Shown here: positions 8,049 through 15,642 of the stretch, in pieces
How positions within the stretch are numbered: position 1 is the first letter of the stretch
Layout of the letters: the number at the start of each line of letters is the position of its first letter
DNA from: an uncultured Candidatus Saccharibacteria bacterium
GTDB lineage: Bacteria > Patescibacteriota > Saccharimonadia > Saccharimonadales > Saccharimonadaceae
NCBI GenBank assembly: GCA_947307225.1
Contig: CAMZIL010000002.1
Span: 23,459-87,458 of the forward strand
Length of the DNA: 64,000 bases
Direction of reading: 5' to 3'
Position numbers and translations under genes: made by a program
The notes under the pieces: generated by a model
What the model was told of the DNA's origin: nothing
The model's input: only the letters and a program-made list of their open reading frames with translations
The model's database searches: none

Positions 8049-9608
8049 GTTTTTTGCAGCAGCTTTGGCCTTTTTCTTGGCGGCAATTTTCTCGGCTTTG
8101 AGTGCGGCTTTGACGGCGTTCTGCTCTGGGTTGGTGACAAATCCCGGGATGAGAGAATGGAGCTGTGACAAGAGTTTATGGCGGGCATGTTTACTGCCGA
8201 CTTTGTCGAGCCAGCCGGGATTTGGTTTTGAGTTTTTGGCGGTGATAATTTCGACAATATCGCCACCCTTTAGTTTTGTATTGAGGCTGACCATTTTGCC
8301 GTTAATCTTTGCGCCAATACAAGCGGCGCCGATCTCGCTATGGAGGCGGTAGGCAAAATCTAGCGGCATGGAGCCGTTTGGCAGGTCGATAATGTCGCCC
8401 TTTGGCGTGTAGACGAAAATCTTATCGGCGAAGAGAGTGAGCCGGAGCTTTTTTGTGTCAACCTTTTCGCCGGAAGCAAGCTTCGTGGCGGTCTCTTGAA
8501 GCTCTTTGATCCAGAGCAAATTGCTCGGTAGACGACTGACGCGACCTTCGGTATAGGCGGAAGTAAGTTTTTGTTCGTTGTAGTAGAAGGTTGCCGCAAG
8601 CCCGCGTTCGGCGTAGTCGTGCATCTCGCGGGTGCGAATCTGGAATTCGACGATCTGCTTGTCTTTTGTAATAACGGTAGTATGGATGGACTGATATCCG
8701 TTCTGTTTTGGCATGGCGATGTAGTCTTTGATACGGCCATCCATTGGCGTAAAGAGGGAATGAATGAGTCCGAGCACAAGATAACAGGTCGTCACGTCAT
8801 CGACGATAAAACGCAGTGCAATGAGATCGTAGATACGATCGATGTTTTGATCGTACTTTGCGAGTTTTTTATGAAGCGAATAGATGGATTTGACGCGACC
8901 GTCGCAAGTATACTTGATGCCTTCTTTTTTGAGGAGTTGCTCGACGGCTTGTTGAGCGTTTTTGAGCTTTTTATCAGCCTGACGGAGTCGCTCTTCGGTA
9001 AGCTTTTTGAGTTCTTCGTAGCGTTTTGGATCGAGATAGCGGAAGCTGGTTTCCTCGATTTCGACACGAGCGCGACCCATCTGGAGGCGATCGGCGAGAG
9101 GCGCGAAGACATCTAGTGATTCGTGGGCAATTTTCTGCTGCTTGTCTGGTGGTAGGGCGCTGAGAGTACGGAGATTATGGAGGCGATCGGCGAGTTTGAT
9201 GATGAGGACGCGGACGTCCTGGCCGGTTGCGATAAGTAGCTTTAGGAGATTGTCGGAAGTTTCCGGCAAGTACTCGTCGAGATTTTTCATGCCGCTACGC
9301 GCCTTGCCGAGCTTAGTTACGCCGTTCACGAGGAAGGCGACGTCTTTGCCAAATTGGTCCTCAATGTCTTTTAGCGTTAGGTCGGTATCTTCGACGGTAT
9401 CATGGAGAATGCCAGCAACAATAGAATCTTCATCCATATTCCATTCTTCGAGAATCTTCATAACGGCGAGTGGGTGGACAATATACGGCTCCCCGGTTTT
9501 GCGCAATTGCCCCTCGTGTGCCTTGGTGGCGACCTTGATGGCTTGCTTTATCCGAGTGCGGTCTTTTTCTGCCGACTTCTCATCTATAGATGTTGGCGTT
9601 TCGCTCAT
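8040..9608 (-). CDS. rel: Bifunctional (p)ppGpp synthetase/hydrolase, short Rel
   Basis: Stringent-response enzyme of 522 residues. The hydrolase HD domain is intact (His69-Asp70 in GILHDTVEDT, preceded by GEPYIVHPLAVM). The synthetase domain carries GRVKSIYSLHKKL, the RIKDYIAMPK motif (the RxKD form typical of bifunctional Rel) and QIRTREMHDYAERG. A TGS domain lies near residues 380-440 (IFVYTPKGDIIDLPNGS). The usual C-terminal zinc-finger and ACT regulatory domains are missing; the protein ends in a Lys/Ala-rich tail. A TACAAT -10 box (complement of 9615-9620) is exactly 6 nt before the ATG, so the mRNA is probably leaderless. Truncation of the ACT region is likely to change ribosome-dependent regulation. 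Confidence 0.9.
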   Translation of the reverse strand: MSETPTSIDEKSAEKDRTRIKQAIKVATKAHEGQLRKTGEPYIVHPLAVMKILEEWNMDEDSIVAGILHDTVEDTDLTLKDIEDQFGKDVAFLVNGVTKLGKARSGMKNLDEYLPETSDNLLKLLIATGQDVRVLIIKLADRLHNLRTLSALPPDKQQKIAHESLDVFAPLADRLQMGRARVEIEETSFRYLDPKRYEELKKLTEERLRQADKKLKNAQQAVEQLLKKEGIKYTCDGRVKSIYSLHKKLAKYDQNIDRIYDLIALRFIVDDVTTCYLVLGLIHSLFTPMDGRIKDYIAMPKQNGYQSIHTTVITKDKQIVEFQIRTREMHDYAERGLAATFYYNEQKLTSAYTEGRVSRLPSNLLWIKELQETATKLASGEKVDTKKLRLTLFADKIFVYTPKGDIIDLPNGSMPLDFAYRLHSEIGAACIGAKINGKMVSLNTKLKGGDIVEIITAKNSKPNPGWLDKVGSKHARHKLLSQLHSLIPGFVTNPEQNAVKAALKAEKIAAKKKAKAAAKNKK

Positions 9609-9669
9609 AGTATTATTGTAGCATTTTATGATATATTGAAGATAACGCTTATGTTAAGAAGGAGCAAAG

Positions 9670-10440
9670 ATGATTAAAAAAATAAAAAATATCTTAGCGA
9701 TATGGGGAGCGGGCGGCCTTTTTGGTGTGTTCGTGATGAGCTCTATTGGTTTTTGCATTATTGCTGGGACTATTGGCTATTACGACGAATTCTTTAGCGC
9801 TATTTCCTACGGAAATAGGAAGGGGGCAGATGAGCTACTCGGCAAACTGTGGCCACAGACTATCCCGCTAATTATATTATCCGTTTTAGCAATTGCAGCG
9901 ATTGTTTTTGCGATTATTCACGCAGTTCGTACTGCTGAGGATAAACCACAGAAGTCAGCAATTGGTATTACATCGATGTTGCTTACGATTGCGGCGCATA
10001 TTTTCATGATGGTCCTTATTATTGTTCTGCTTGCCTGCGACGCAAAGTCTTCGTCGCGATCGTCGGGTGATACAGGACTAGTGCTCGTTGCGATGAAGTC
10101 TATGTATATCCCGACTTGGTCGCTTGTGATTGCGTTGGTCATTTCGATTATCAATACGCTAATTTCGGCCGGTGCGGTTATCGTGGCATTGCTTCCTGAG
10201 AACGGCAGTGTTTCCGCGCTTTCGTTCGAACGACCTGTTGCTCAGCCGGCCGTACAGCCGATGGGCACGGTTCCAGTCGAACAGCCTGTCATTGCTCCAG
10301 CCGCAGCTCCAGTCGAGACGATGACGCAACCAGAACCAAACGCTCCAGTTGCTCCAGTTACCCCAGCCGCTCCAGTTGAGCAGCCGGTGGCTCCAGTTGA
10401 GCCGATTGCTCCTGAGCAGCCAATGACTCCTCAGTTCTAA
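9670..10440 (+). CDS. Four-helix membrane protein with Pro/Ala/Val repeat tail
   Basis: Unrecognised 256-residue protein. About four hydrophobic segments occupy residues 10-175, and a C-terminal tail of ~75 residues is built from degenerate AP, VAP and VEQP units (codon-level GCTCCAGTT repeats at about 10280-10430). Translation starts at the ATG at 9670 behind a good AAGGAG Shine-Dalgarno sequence, in contrast with the leaderless genes around it. The cytoplasmic or exposed repeat tail resembles tails of other membrane proteins in this window. A strong bidirectional terminator follows. Confidence 0.6.
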   Translation: MIKKIKNILAIWGAGGLFGVFVMSSIGFCIIAGTIGYYDEFFSAISYGNRKGADELLGKLWPQTIPLIILSVLAIAAIVFAIIHAVRTAEDKPQKSAIGITSMLLTIAAHIFMMVLIIVLLACDAKSSSRSSGDTGLVLVAMKSMYIPTWSLVIALVISIINTLISAGAVIVALLPENGSVSALSFERPVAQPAVQPMGTVPVEQPVIAPAAAPVETMTQPEPNAPVAPVTPAAPVEQPVAPVEPIAPEQPMTPQF

Positions 10441-10447
10441 AGGACTT

Positions 10448-10483
10448 AAAAAGCGCCACATTAAGACAAAGTGGCGCTTTTTT
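10448..10483. terminator. Bidirectional terminator
   Basis: Perfect stem AAAAAGCGCCAC ... GTGGCGCTTTTTT between convergent genes. Confidence 0.88.
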
Positions 10484-10494
10484 GATGGCGATGA

Positions 10495-10968
10495 TTAGAG
10501 GACTAATTCGATTTTCTTGCCCGTAGCTTTATATTCCTCGCATTTGATGCCGCAGCGGCGAAGCATCATTTTTGCGGCGATCGTGTTTTCGGCGTCGGCG
10601 TATTTGTCGTCGGCGTAAACGACGCGCTTGATACCAGATTGAATCACGGCCTTGGCACATTCGTTGCAAGGGAAGAGGGTGACATAGAGAGTGCAGCCGT
10701 CAAGCTTTGTGACGCTGTTTAGAATGGCGTTGAGTTCGGCATGACAGACATAGGCATACTTCGTATCGAGGAAGTTTCCTTCGCGTGCCCATGGCATTTC
10801 TTCGTCTTTAATGCCGGTAGGCATACCGTTGTAGCCAGTGGCGACAATCTTGTGCTCGTCATTGACAATGCAGGCGCCGACCTGGGTATTTGGGTCCTTA
10901 CTACGCTGTGCGGAAAGCAATGCGAGGCCCATGAAATATTCGTCCCACCTGATGTAATCATCGCGCAT
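10495..10968 (-). CDS. Deoxycytidylate/cytidine deaminase family protein (dCMP deaminase-like)
   Basis: A 157-residue zinc-dependent deaminase. The zinc and catalytic motifs are HAE (76-78, in YVCHAELNAIL) and PCNEC (100-104). The N-terminal DPNTQVGACIVNDE and GYNGMP blocks are those of dCMP deaminase/ComEB-type enzymes, which convert dCMP to dUMP for thymidylate supply. An extended -10 TGCTACAAT lies about 25 nt upstream, and AGGAG precedes the ATG. Its promoter lies just past the terminator of the gene at 11075-11437. Confidence 0.88.
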   Translation of the reverse strand: MRDDYIRWDEYFMGLALLSAQRSKDPNTQVGACIVNDEHKIVATGYNGMPTGIKDEEMPWAREGNFLDTKYAYVCHAELNAILNSVTKLDGCTLYVTLFPCNECAKAVIQSGIKRVVYADDKYADAENTIAAKMMLRRCGIKCEEYKATGKKIELVL

Positions 10969-11005
10969 TTTAACACTCCTATTGTGATTAAGATCATTGT
11001 AGCAT

Positions 11006-11050
11006 GAAAAACCCGTCCATGGGGGTATTGGGGGTGTTGGACGGGCTTTC
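11006..11050 (-). terminator. Terminator of the 11075-11437 gene
   Basis: Stem GCCCGTCCA ... TGGACGGG on the minus strand followed by a T run. Confidence 0.8.
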
Positions 11051-11074
11051 TTAACGAAAAGAGCAAAGGAGCTC

Positions 11075-11437
11075 TTATGATACGTATGAGATGTTCAGCA
11101 TGTCATTCTCGATAGAGACTGATGCTTTAGGTGTGTTACTATTGAGCTCACTTTTGTCAGCGAGGTCGTCGTCGCGATGTGCGACTTGCATGGATTCGTT
11201 GGCGTTTTTATTACGAACGTCGATCCACCATGCGATTTCCTCGAGGGTTTTCATGAGGCCATTCGGGTCATCCGGGAAGGCGTAAGGAATTTCCGAGAGC
11301 GGTATAGCATATACCGCGTAACTCTCCCCGAAATTATTCTTGATATACTCATGAATCCAGGTGTCGAGTTCTGCGACATCATCTTCAAATGAATCATTTT
11401 GAGGGTTAAGGATAGTTTTTTCAGGTGTTTCAGCCAT
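11075..11437 (-). CDS. Acidic hypothetical protein
   Basis: Unrecognised 120-residue soluble acidic protein with no transmembrane segment. A helical middle (VAELDTWIHEYIKNNFG, then LMKTLEEIAWWIDVRN) is followed by a polar Asp/Ser/Asn-rich C-terminus. Start ATG at 11437 has a strong AAGGAGG Shine-Dalgarno sequence. A full promoter and a palindrome lie upstream (separate entries). The combination of a consensus promoter, an operator-like palindrome and no recognisable family suggests a regulated accessory gene, but no function can be given. Confidence 0.65.
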   Translation of the reverse strand: MAETPEKTILNPQNDSFEDDVAELDTWIHEYIKNNFGESYAVYAIPLSEIPYAFPDDPNGLMKTLEEIAWWIDVRNKNANESMQVAHRDDDLADKSELNSNTPKASVSIENDMLNISYVS

Positions 11438-11472
11438 AAACTATTCCTCCTTTGAATATAAAAAAGTACAAG

Positions 11473-11519
11473 ACAGGCTTGCCTGTAATTGTTATAGCAT
11501 AAAAGAGGCGCATAGTCAA
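11473..11519 (-). promoter_or_regulatory. Promoter TTGACT-17-TATAAC with palindrome at the start site
   Basis: Reading the minus strand, -35 TTGACT is the complement of 11514-11519 and -10 TATAAC the complement of 11491-11496, with a 17-nt spacer. The inverted repeat ACAGGC-TT-GCCTGT (11473-11486) covers the expected start site, the position of a repressor operator. No regulator is identified. Confidence 0.7.
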
Positions 11520-11555
11520 TGGGCGGCCGCGCCTGCCGTATGCTATCATGAAAGT

Positions 11556-12347
11556 ATGAAATTATACTCTTGGAATGTGAACGGGCTAAGAGCGGTGCTA
11601 GCTAAGGGCGCGCTGCAGAGTTTTATTAAAGAACATGAGCCCGACATTCTATGTCTACAAGAGACGAAGGCAAAACAGGGACAGGCTGAGGTTGATTTGC
11701 CAGAATACGAGGAGATTTGGAACTCGGCTGAGCGTGCGGGCTATTCTGGCACGGCGATTTTTACGAAGATAAAACCGCTTTCGGTGCGTTTTGGCTTCTT
11801 TGACGAGCAGGATGCGATGCTCGGTTGGGAGGATGCCTTTGGTGATGCTCGCAAGGAGGGGCGGCTTTTGACGGCGGAATTTGAGGATTTCTATCTGGTA
11901 AATGCTTACGTTCCGAACGAAAAGCATAGTCTCGAACGCATGGGCTATCGTGAAGATGTATGGGACAAGGCGTTGCTCGCCTATATGAAGCAGCTTGAGC
12001 AGACAAAACCAGTGATTGTTTGTGGGGATTTTAACGTCGCGCACGAGGAGATCGATTTGGCGCGTCCAAAAGAAAATGAAGGCAATGCTGGCTTTACGAA
12101 GTCTGGCCGGCAGGGCATGACGAACTTTTTGAATAATGGCTTTATCGATTCGTGGCGTTCGCTTCACCCGGGCGAGCAAAAGTATAGTTGGTGGAGCTTC
12201 AGAATGGGCGCCAGAAAGCGTAATATCGGCTGGCGCATTGACTACTTTTTAGTCAGTAAGAAGCTCGAAAAACAGATAGCGGCAGCGGAAATTTATGACG
12301 ATGTGATGGGCTCTGATCACTGCCCAATTATGCTGGAGTTAAAATGA
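11556..12347 (+). CDS. xthA: Exodeoxyribonuclease III (AP endonuclease)
   Basis: A 263-residue ExoIII/APE1-type base-excision-repair nuclease. Metal and catalytic motifs are SWNVNGLRA near the N-terminus, LCLQETKA (Glu), YVPNEK, VCGDFNVAHEEIDLARPK, and the C-terminal SDHCPIMLEL. WRIDYFLVS supplies the conserved Asp. A TATCAT -10 box (11544-11549) is exactly 6 nt upstream of the ATG, implying a leaderless message. The stop overlaps the next start by ATGA, so the two genes are coupled. Confidence 0.94.
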   Translation: MKLYSWNVNGLRAVLAKGALQSFIKEHEPDILCLQETKAKQGQAEVDLPEYEEIWNSAERAGYSGTAIFTKIKPLSVRFGFFDEQDAMLGWEDAFGDARKEGRLLTAEFEDFYLVNAYVPNEKHSLERMGYREDVWDKALLAYMKQLEQTKPVIVCGDFNVAHEEIDLARPKENEGNAGFTKSGRQGMTNFLNNGFIDSWRSLHPGEQKYSWWSFRMGARKRNIGWRIDYFLVSKKLEKQIAAAEIYDDVMGSDHCPIMLELK

Positions 12348-13144
12348 GCGAAAACCTAGATTATTGGCATAGGCAGAGTACAAAAAAGTTGTTCAATGAA
12401 GTGGATTTGCTGCCACCGGAGCAGCGCCGCTTTGCTGGAAAGCTGCTAATTATTGGCGGGAATAGGGGTTTGTTTTTTGCGGTCGCAAATGCGCTGGAAA
12501 CGGCAAAGCGCTTCGGCGCAGGCGAAGTGCGTGCCTTGATGCCCGATGCTCTTAAAAACCAGGTGCCGAGTACGCCAGAGCTGTATTTCGCCGAGGCGGA
12601 GGCTTCGGGTGCTTTTGGGCGGATGGCGCTTCAAGAGATGTTGCGCCAGGCCGAATGGGCCGATGCAGTGCTTTTGATAGGCGATAGTGGCAAGAATGCC
12701 GAGACGACCCTTGTTTTTGCGGAGTTTATGGAGAAGTGCCAGAAGCCGGTTTTTGTGACACGCGATGCAGTTGAGGCGGTGACGCCGTCGGCGGCCGATT
12801 GGGCGATGCGCGAGTATGAAACGGGGGTGCTTTTGACGATGCCGCAGCTGCAAAAGTTGCTCCGCACGATGTATTATCCGAAGGTTATTACGCTTTCGAT
12901 GCCGACGAACCAGTTGGTTGAGACGCTGCATAAGTTCACTTTGAGCTATCCGGTGTCGGTGGCGACCTACCACAACGATCTCTTGATCGTGGCGCAGAAT
13001 GGCGAAGTGGTGACGCAGACGATTGCTGAGACGAATTGGACGCCGATTTCTCTCTGGGGTGGCGCGCTCTATACGCAGGCGATTGTGGCGCGACTTTGGA
13101 ACTCAGAAAAAGACTTTTATAAGGTGTTAGCGAGCGTTTTGTAG
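12344..13144 (+). CDS. Degenerate NnrD-like (NAD(P)H-hydrate dehydratase fold) protein
   Basis: A 266-residue protein of the ribokinase-like NnrD/YjeF-C fold. The N-terminal block KLLIIGGNRGLFFAVANALETAKRFGAGEVRALMP matches the start of ADP-dependent NAD(P)H-hydrate dehydratase. The C-terminal nucleotide/anion-hole motif, normally G-S/T-G-D-V-L, is not present; the equivalent region reads ISLWGGALYTQA. It may therefore be a diverged enzyme or a binding protein. It overlaps exonuclease III by 4 nt. The hydrate-repair role is uncertain. Confidence 0.6.
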   Translation: MSENLDYWHRQSTKKLFNEVDLLPPEQRRFAGKLLIIGGNRGLFFAVANALETAKRFGAGEVRALMPDALKNQVPSTPELYFAEAEASGAFGRMALQEMLRQAEWADAVLLIGDSGKNAETTLVFAEFMEKCQKPVFVTRDAVEAVTPSAADWAMREYETGVLLTMPQLQKLLRTMYYPKVITLSMPTNQLVETLHKFTLSYPVSVATYHNDLLIVAQNGEVVTQTIAETNWTPISLWGGALYTQAIVARLWNSEKDFYKVLASVL

Positions 13145-13148
13145 GCAA

Positions 13149-13188
13149 GAAAAAGGACCGTACCCGTATGGGGTGCGGCCCTCTTTTT
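13149..13188. terminator. Terminator between convergent genes
   Basis: GC-rich hairpin (GGACCGTACCC with GGGGTGCGGCCC, some G-U pairs) flanked by A and T runs. Confidence 0.75.
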
Positions 13189-14311
13189 AGTAGTAGTAAT
13201 AGGATCTTTTGCTTTCGACAATATCTTCGTTTTCGACGAAGATCGTAATTAGGCTCAGTACCGCGACAATTACGGCGCCGATGATCGCTACGTGTCCCCA
13301 GTACATAAACCCGAAGGTCATTGTAGCCGTGGAGGCAATGAGCCAGACGTAGGCTACTAAGCTTCTAGCGGTCGATATAGCGAAATGCCCGTCCTCTTGG
13401 AGGAACGACGTGATGTCGTAGCGCCCTGTGAGGTGCCAGATCGCCGTAATGATGTCTTTAATGATTATGATCGCAACGCAGAAGAACATAAGAATACTCG
13501 TTCCGTTGTTGCCGTTAATCTTGACATCGCTTTTCCAGACTATATAGCAGAGCGCAATGCTATTACTGGCGAATAGATACTTTACGATGAAAGTATCAAG
13601 CCAACAGAAAGCTTTGTGTGCCTTTTCGTCTGAGAGATAGAAGAAGCTGTTGAGTGCCAGTTCTACTATAATGGCGATTCCGGCTCCTGCGGCGATTGGA
13701 AAGCCGCAAGTTGACACTAAGAGTAGGCAGAACGGTGCGAATATTGCGAGGCCTAATCTCCAGAGCGCCAGATAGCAGCACGCGCCGATCTCGCGGATTG
13801 TTGATCGCTCTTTGGCGGGTATCTCGGCTATCTCTTTTGGCATTTTTAACCATTTCGGGTTCCACTTTTGCGCGACCAGAATGATGGTGCGTGCAAGCTC
13901 ATAGAACGTAGCGATTACTATGATGAGCCATGGAATAACTTGCCACTGGACATCGATTTGCCATGCTGAATGATGAGCTAATGTGGCCATGTATGCGAAT
14001 AAGATGGAGAAAAAGTAGGCAGTCAGTTTAATGATGGCGCCTACCTTGTAGAGTTCATCCTTTTGCGGGCACCAATAGTGTGCAGCGGGGTGAAAATCTA
14101 CGAAAAACCAAAAACCGCATGCGAGAAACCTCGCGATCTCTGCGACGACAACCGCGCAGAGCAGGTAGTGTCCAGCGACACTTGAGCCAAAGATCATTGA
14201 CCTCATTAAAACTACTACTACTATCACGATTGCCGTCAGGATTTCAAAGACTCCTGAGCGTTTTTTCTGTACCATCTGTGTAATTGCTGATAACAATAAC
14301 ATCCATATCAC
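13187..14311 (-). CDS. Polytopic membrane protein, motif-less paralogue of the CDP-alcohol transferase next door
   Basis: A 374-residue protein with about nine hydrophobic segments. Its layout follows the neighbour at 14426-15493. Both have an N-terminal helix pair, then an aromatic/His-rich patch (FWFFVDFHPAAHYWCP here, SWYYAPSHSAAHRRNP there), an R-x-x-L/I...W-N/D-x-x-W-L segment, an arginine-rich membrane re-entry and a similar C-terminal three-helix end. The DG..AR...G...D...D motif is absent here; the corresponding region reads FFYLSDEKAHKAFCW. I infer an inactive or re-purposed paralogue. The start has AAAGGATG upstream and its own consensus promoter, so it is expressed independently. 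Confidence 0.6.
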   Translation of the reverse strand: MIWMLLLSAITQMVQKKRSGVFEILTAIVIVVVVLMRSMIFGSSVAGHYLLCAVVVAEIARFLACGFWFFVDFHPAAHYWCPQKDELYKVGAIIKLTAYFFSILFAYMATLAHHSAWQIDVQWQVIPWLIIVIATFYELARTIILVAQKWNPKWLKMPKEIAEIPAKERSTIREIGACCYLALWRLGLAIFAPFCLLLVSTCGFPIAAGAGIAIIVELALNSFFYLSDEKAHKAFCWLDTFIVKYLFASNSIALCYIVWKSDVKINGNNGTSILMFFCVAIIIIKDIITAIWHLTGRYDITSFLQEDGHFAISTARSLVAYVWLIASTATMTFGFMYWGHVAIIGAVIVAVLSLITIFVENEDIVESKRSYYYY

Positions 14312-14358
14312 ATCCTTTCAAAAAGCTATTGCGTACAAAAAATAACCCAATCCTTTCT

Positions 14359-14387
14359 ATTATATCACACTTTGGCCAAAAAGTCAA
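14359..14387 (-). promoter_or_regulatory. Promoter TTGACT-17-TATAAT
   Basis: On the minus strand, -35 is the complement of 14382-14387 and -10 the complement of 14359-14364. A ~40-nt 5' UTR with AAAGGA leads into the gene ending at 13187. Confidence 0.85.
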
Positions 14388-14393
14388 TGGCGG

Positions 14394-14428
14394 CAAAAAG
14401 GCAGTCAAGAGAAAATGACTGCCTTTTA
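14394..14428. terminator. Terminator of the CDP-alcohol transferase gene
   Basis: Perfect stem AAAAGGCAGTCA ... TGACTGCCTTTT. Confidence 0.85.
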
Positions 14429-15493
14429 AGTTTGGAGCGCCTTCTGGAGGCGTCGGTAATCGACATAAACGCTGATGGCACTGAGTAACGCTACGATGAA
14501 GATCATGATTACGCCAAGGATCGTCATATAGAGGTTAATAGTACCGGTAGGAATGGACAATGCGATGGCGGTTGAGAGCAGCCAAGCGCAAATTCCGACC
14601 ATGCGGATTTTGTCGATCAGGCTTGCGCCGATGCCGCTCGGGATTTTGCGCCCGTTAGTGAAGAACCAGATAAAGAACAGAACGTCTCTTGTAAAAGCAA
14701 TTGCAAAGAAAATTGCAGTAGAGATAAGAACTGCCCAGTCATCGGTTGCGACGCTATTGCGGTAGAGTAACCAAATGAAAGCCACGGCATTCGGGACAAA
14801 GATGATCTTGTCTCCGAGCGGATCGAGGTATTTGCCAACCTTCGTGATACTGTTTGTGTGTCGCGCAATGTAGCCGTCGACAGAGTCGGTAGCGATTGCG
14901 AGAATCATCACGGTGGTAGCAATAAGGTTGCTTTTGGTTCCGAACGATTGCGTCATGTAGATGTGCGGCATGATGAGTGAAATTCCTATTCTTGTGATGC
15001 TGATCCAGTTTGGCGCGCCAATTCTGCCACCAGAGCCGACGAGCCAGTCTGCGTTGTATTTGTGCATTGTGTGCAACAGACAACGGAAGGTCTCGACGAT
15101 AGTGGCGACGATGATGACGTACCAGAGGCAGCTGCGGATGCAGAGCAGGAAAACTGGTTGGTCGCCGAGTTGGAGCTCGGGTAGTTTGGTCAGTAAGAGT
15201 AGGAAAAGCGCAATGATTTTGATGCAGCCAGCAACAGCAGCATTATGATCTCTGCTGGGGTTGCGGCGGTGGGCGGCGCTATGTGATGGTGCGTAATACC
15301 ATGAGCCACGGACGAAGAAGCGGAAGATGTCCGCAAGAACGACAATGGCGATGAAGTACCAGGCTGCTTTGCAAGCTACCAGTGGATAGAAGAATATGAC
15401 GCCGAAATCACAAAGGAGATCGGCGAACTCGAGGTAACTTGTGCGCTTTGCTGCACTTCGGAAAAAATTCCTGAGGTTTTGCCAAGTAAGCAT
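14426..15493 (-). CDS. CDP-alcohol phosphatidyltransferase family protein with extra N-terminal helices
   Basis: A 355-residue membrane protein whose second half carries the full CDP-alcohol phosphatidyltransferase signature D-G-x2-A-R-x8-G-x3-D-x3-D (DGYIARHT ... VGKYLDPLGDKI). Enzymes of this family transfer a phosphatidyl group from CDP-diacylglycerol to an alcohol, as PgsA does with glycerol-3-phosphate. The first ~150 residues add a membrane domain not found in standard ~190-residue PgsA proteins. The start codon is preceded by AAGGAG, and a TTGACT-17-TACAAT promoter lies at 15555-15583. Substrate alcohol unknown; phosphatidylglycerophosphate synthesis is the simplest guess. Confidence 0.78.
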   Translation of the reverse strand: MLTWQNLRNFFRSAAKRTSYLEFADLLCDFGVIFFYPLVACKAAWYFIAIVVLADIFRFFVRGSWYYAPSHSAAHRRNPSRDHNAAVAGCIKIIALFLLLLTKLPELQLGDQPVFLLCIRSCLWYVIIVATIVETFRCLLHTMHKYNADWLVGSGGRIGAPNWISITRIGISLIMPHIYMTQSFGTKSNLIATTVMILAIATDSVDGYIARHTNSITKVGKYLDPLGDKIIFVPNAVAFIWLLYRNSVATDDWAVLISTAIFFAIAFTRDVLFFIWFFTNGRKIPSGIGASLIDKIRMVGICAWLLSTAIALSIPTGTINLYMTILGVIMIFIVALLSAISVYVDYRRLQKALQT

Positions 15494-15554
15494 TTATATC
15501 ATCTCCTTTAAATGTGCGCGATTAACGGCAACGATCCCAAAAATACGTGTGTTT

Positions 15555-15615
15555 ATTGTAGAATAAAAATGCTGTTTAGTCAAGGTTTGGAATTGCTGAC
15601 CATAAGTGGTAAAAT
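15555..15615. promoter_or_regulatory. Back-to-back divergent promoters
   Basis: Minus strand: TTGACT (complement of 15578-15583), 17 nt, TACAAT (complement of 15555-15560), driving the CDP-alcohol transferase. Plus strand: TTGGAA (15587-15592), 17 nt, TAAAAT (15610-15615), driving asnB. The two -35 boxes are 3 nt apart, so the promoters may compete. Confidence 0.75.
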
Positions 15616-15642
15616 AGTAAAAAGCTTTGGAGGAAATTTTTT

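Noticed and set aside
10280..10430. DNA tandem repeat of functional interest
   Set aside because: It is explained by the Ala-Pro-Val repeat tail of the encoded membrane protein.
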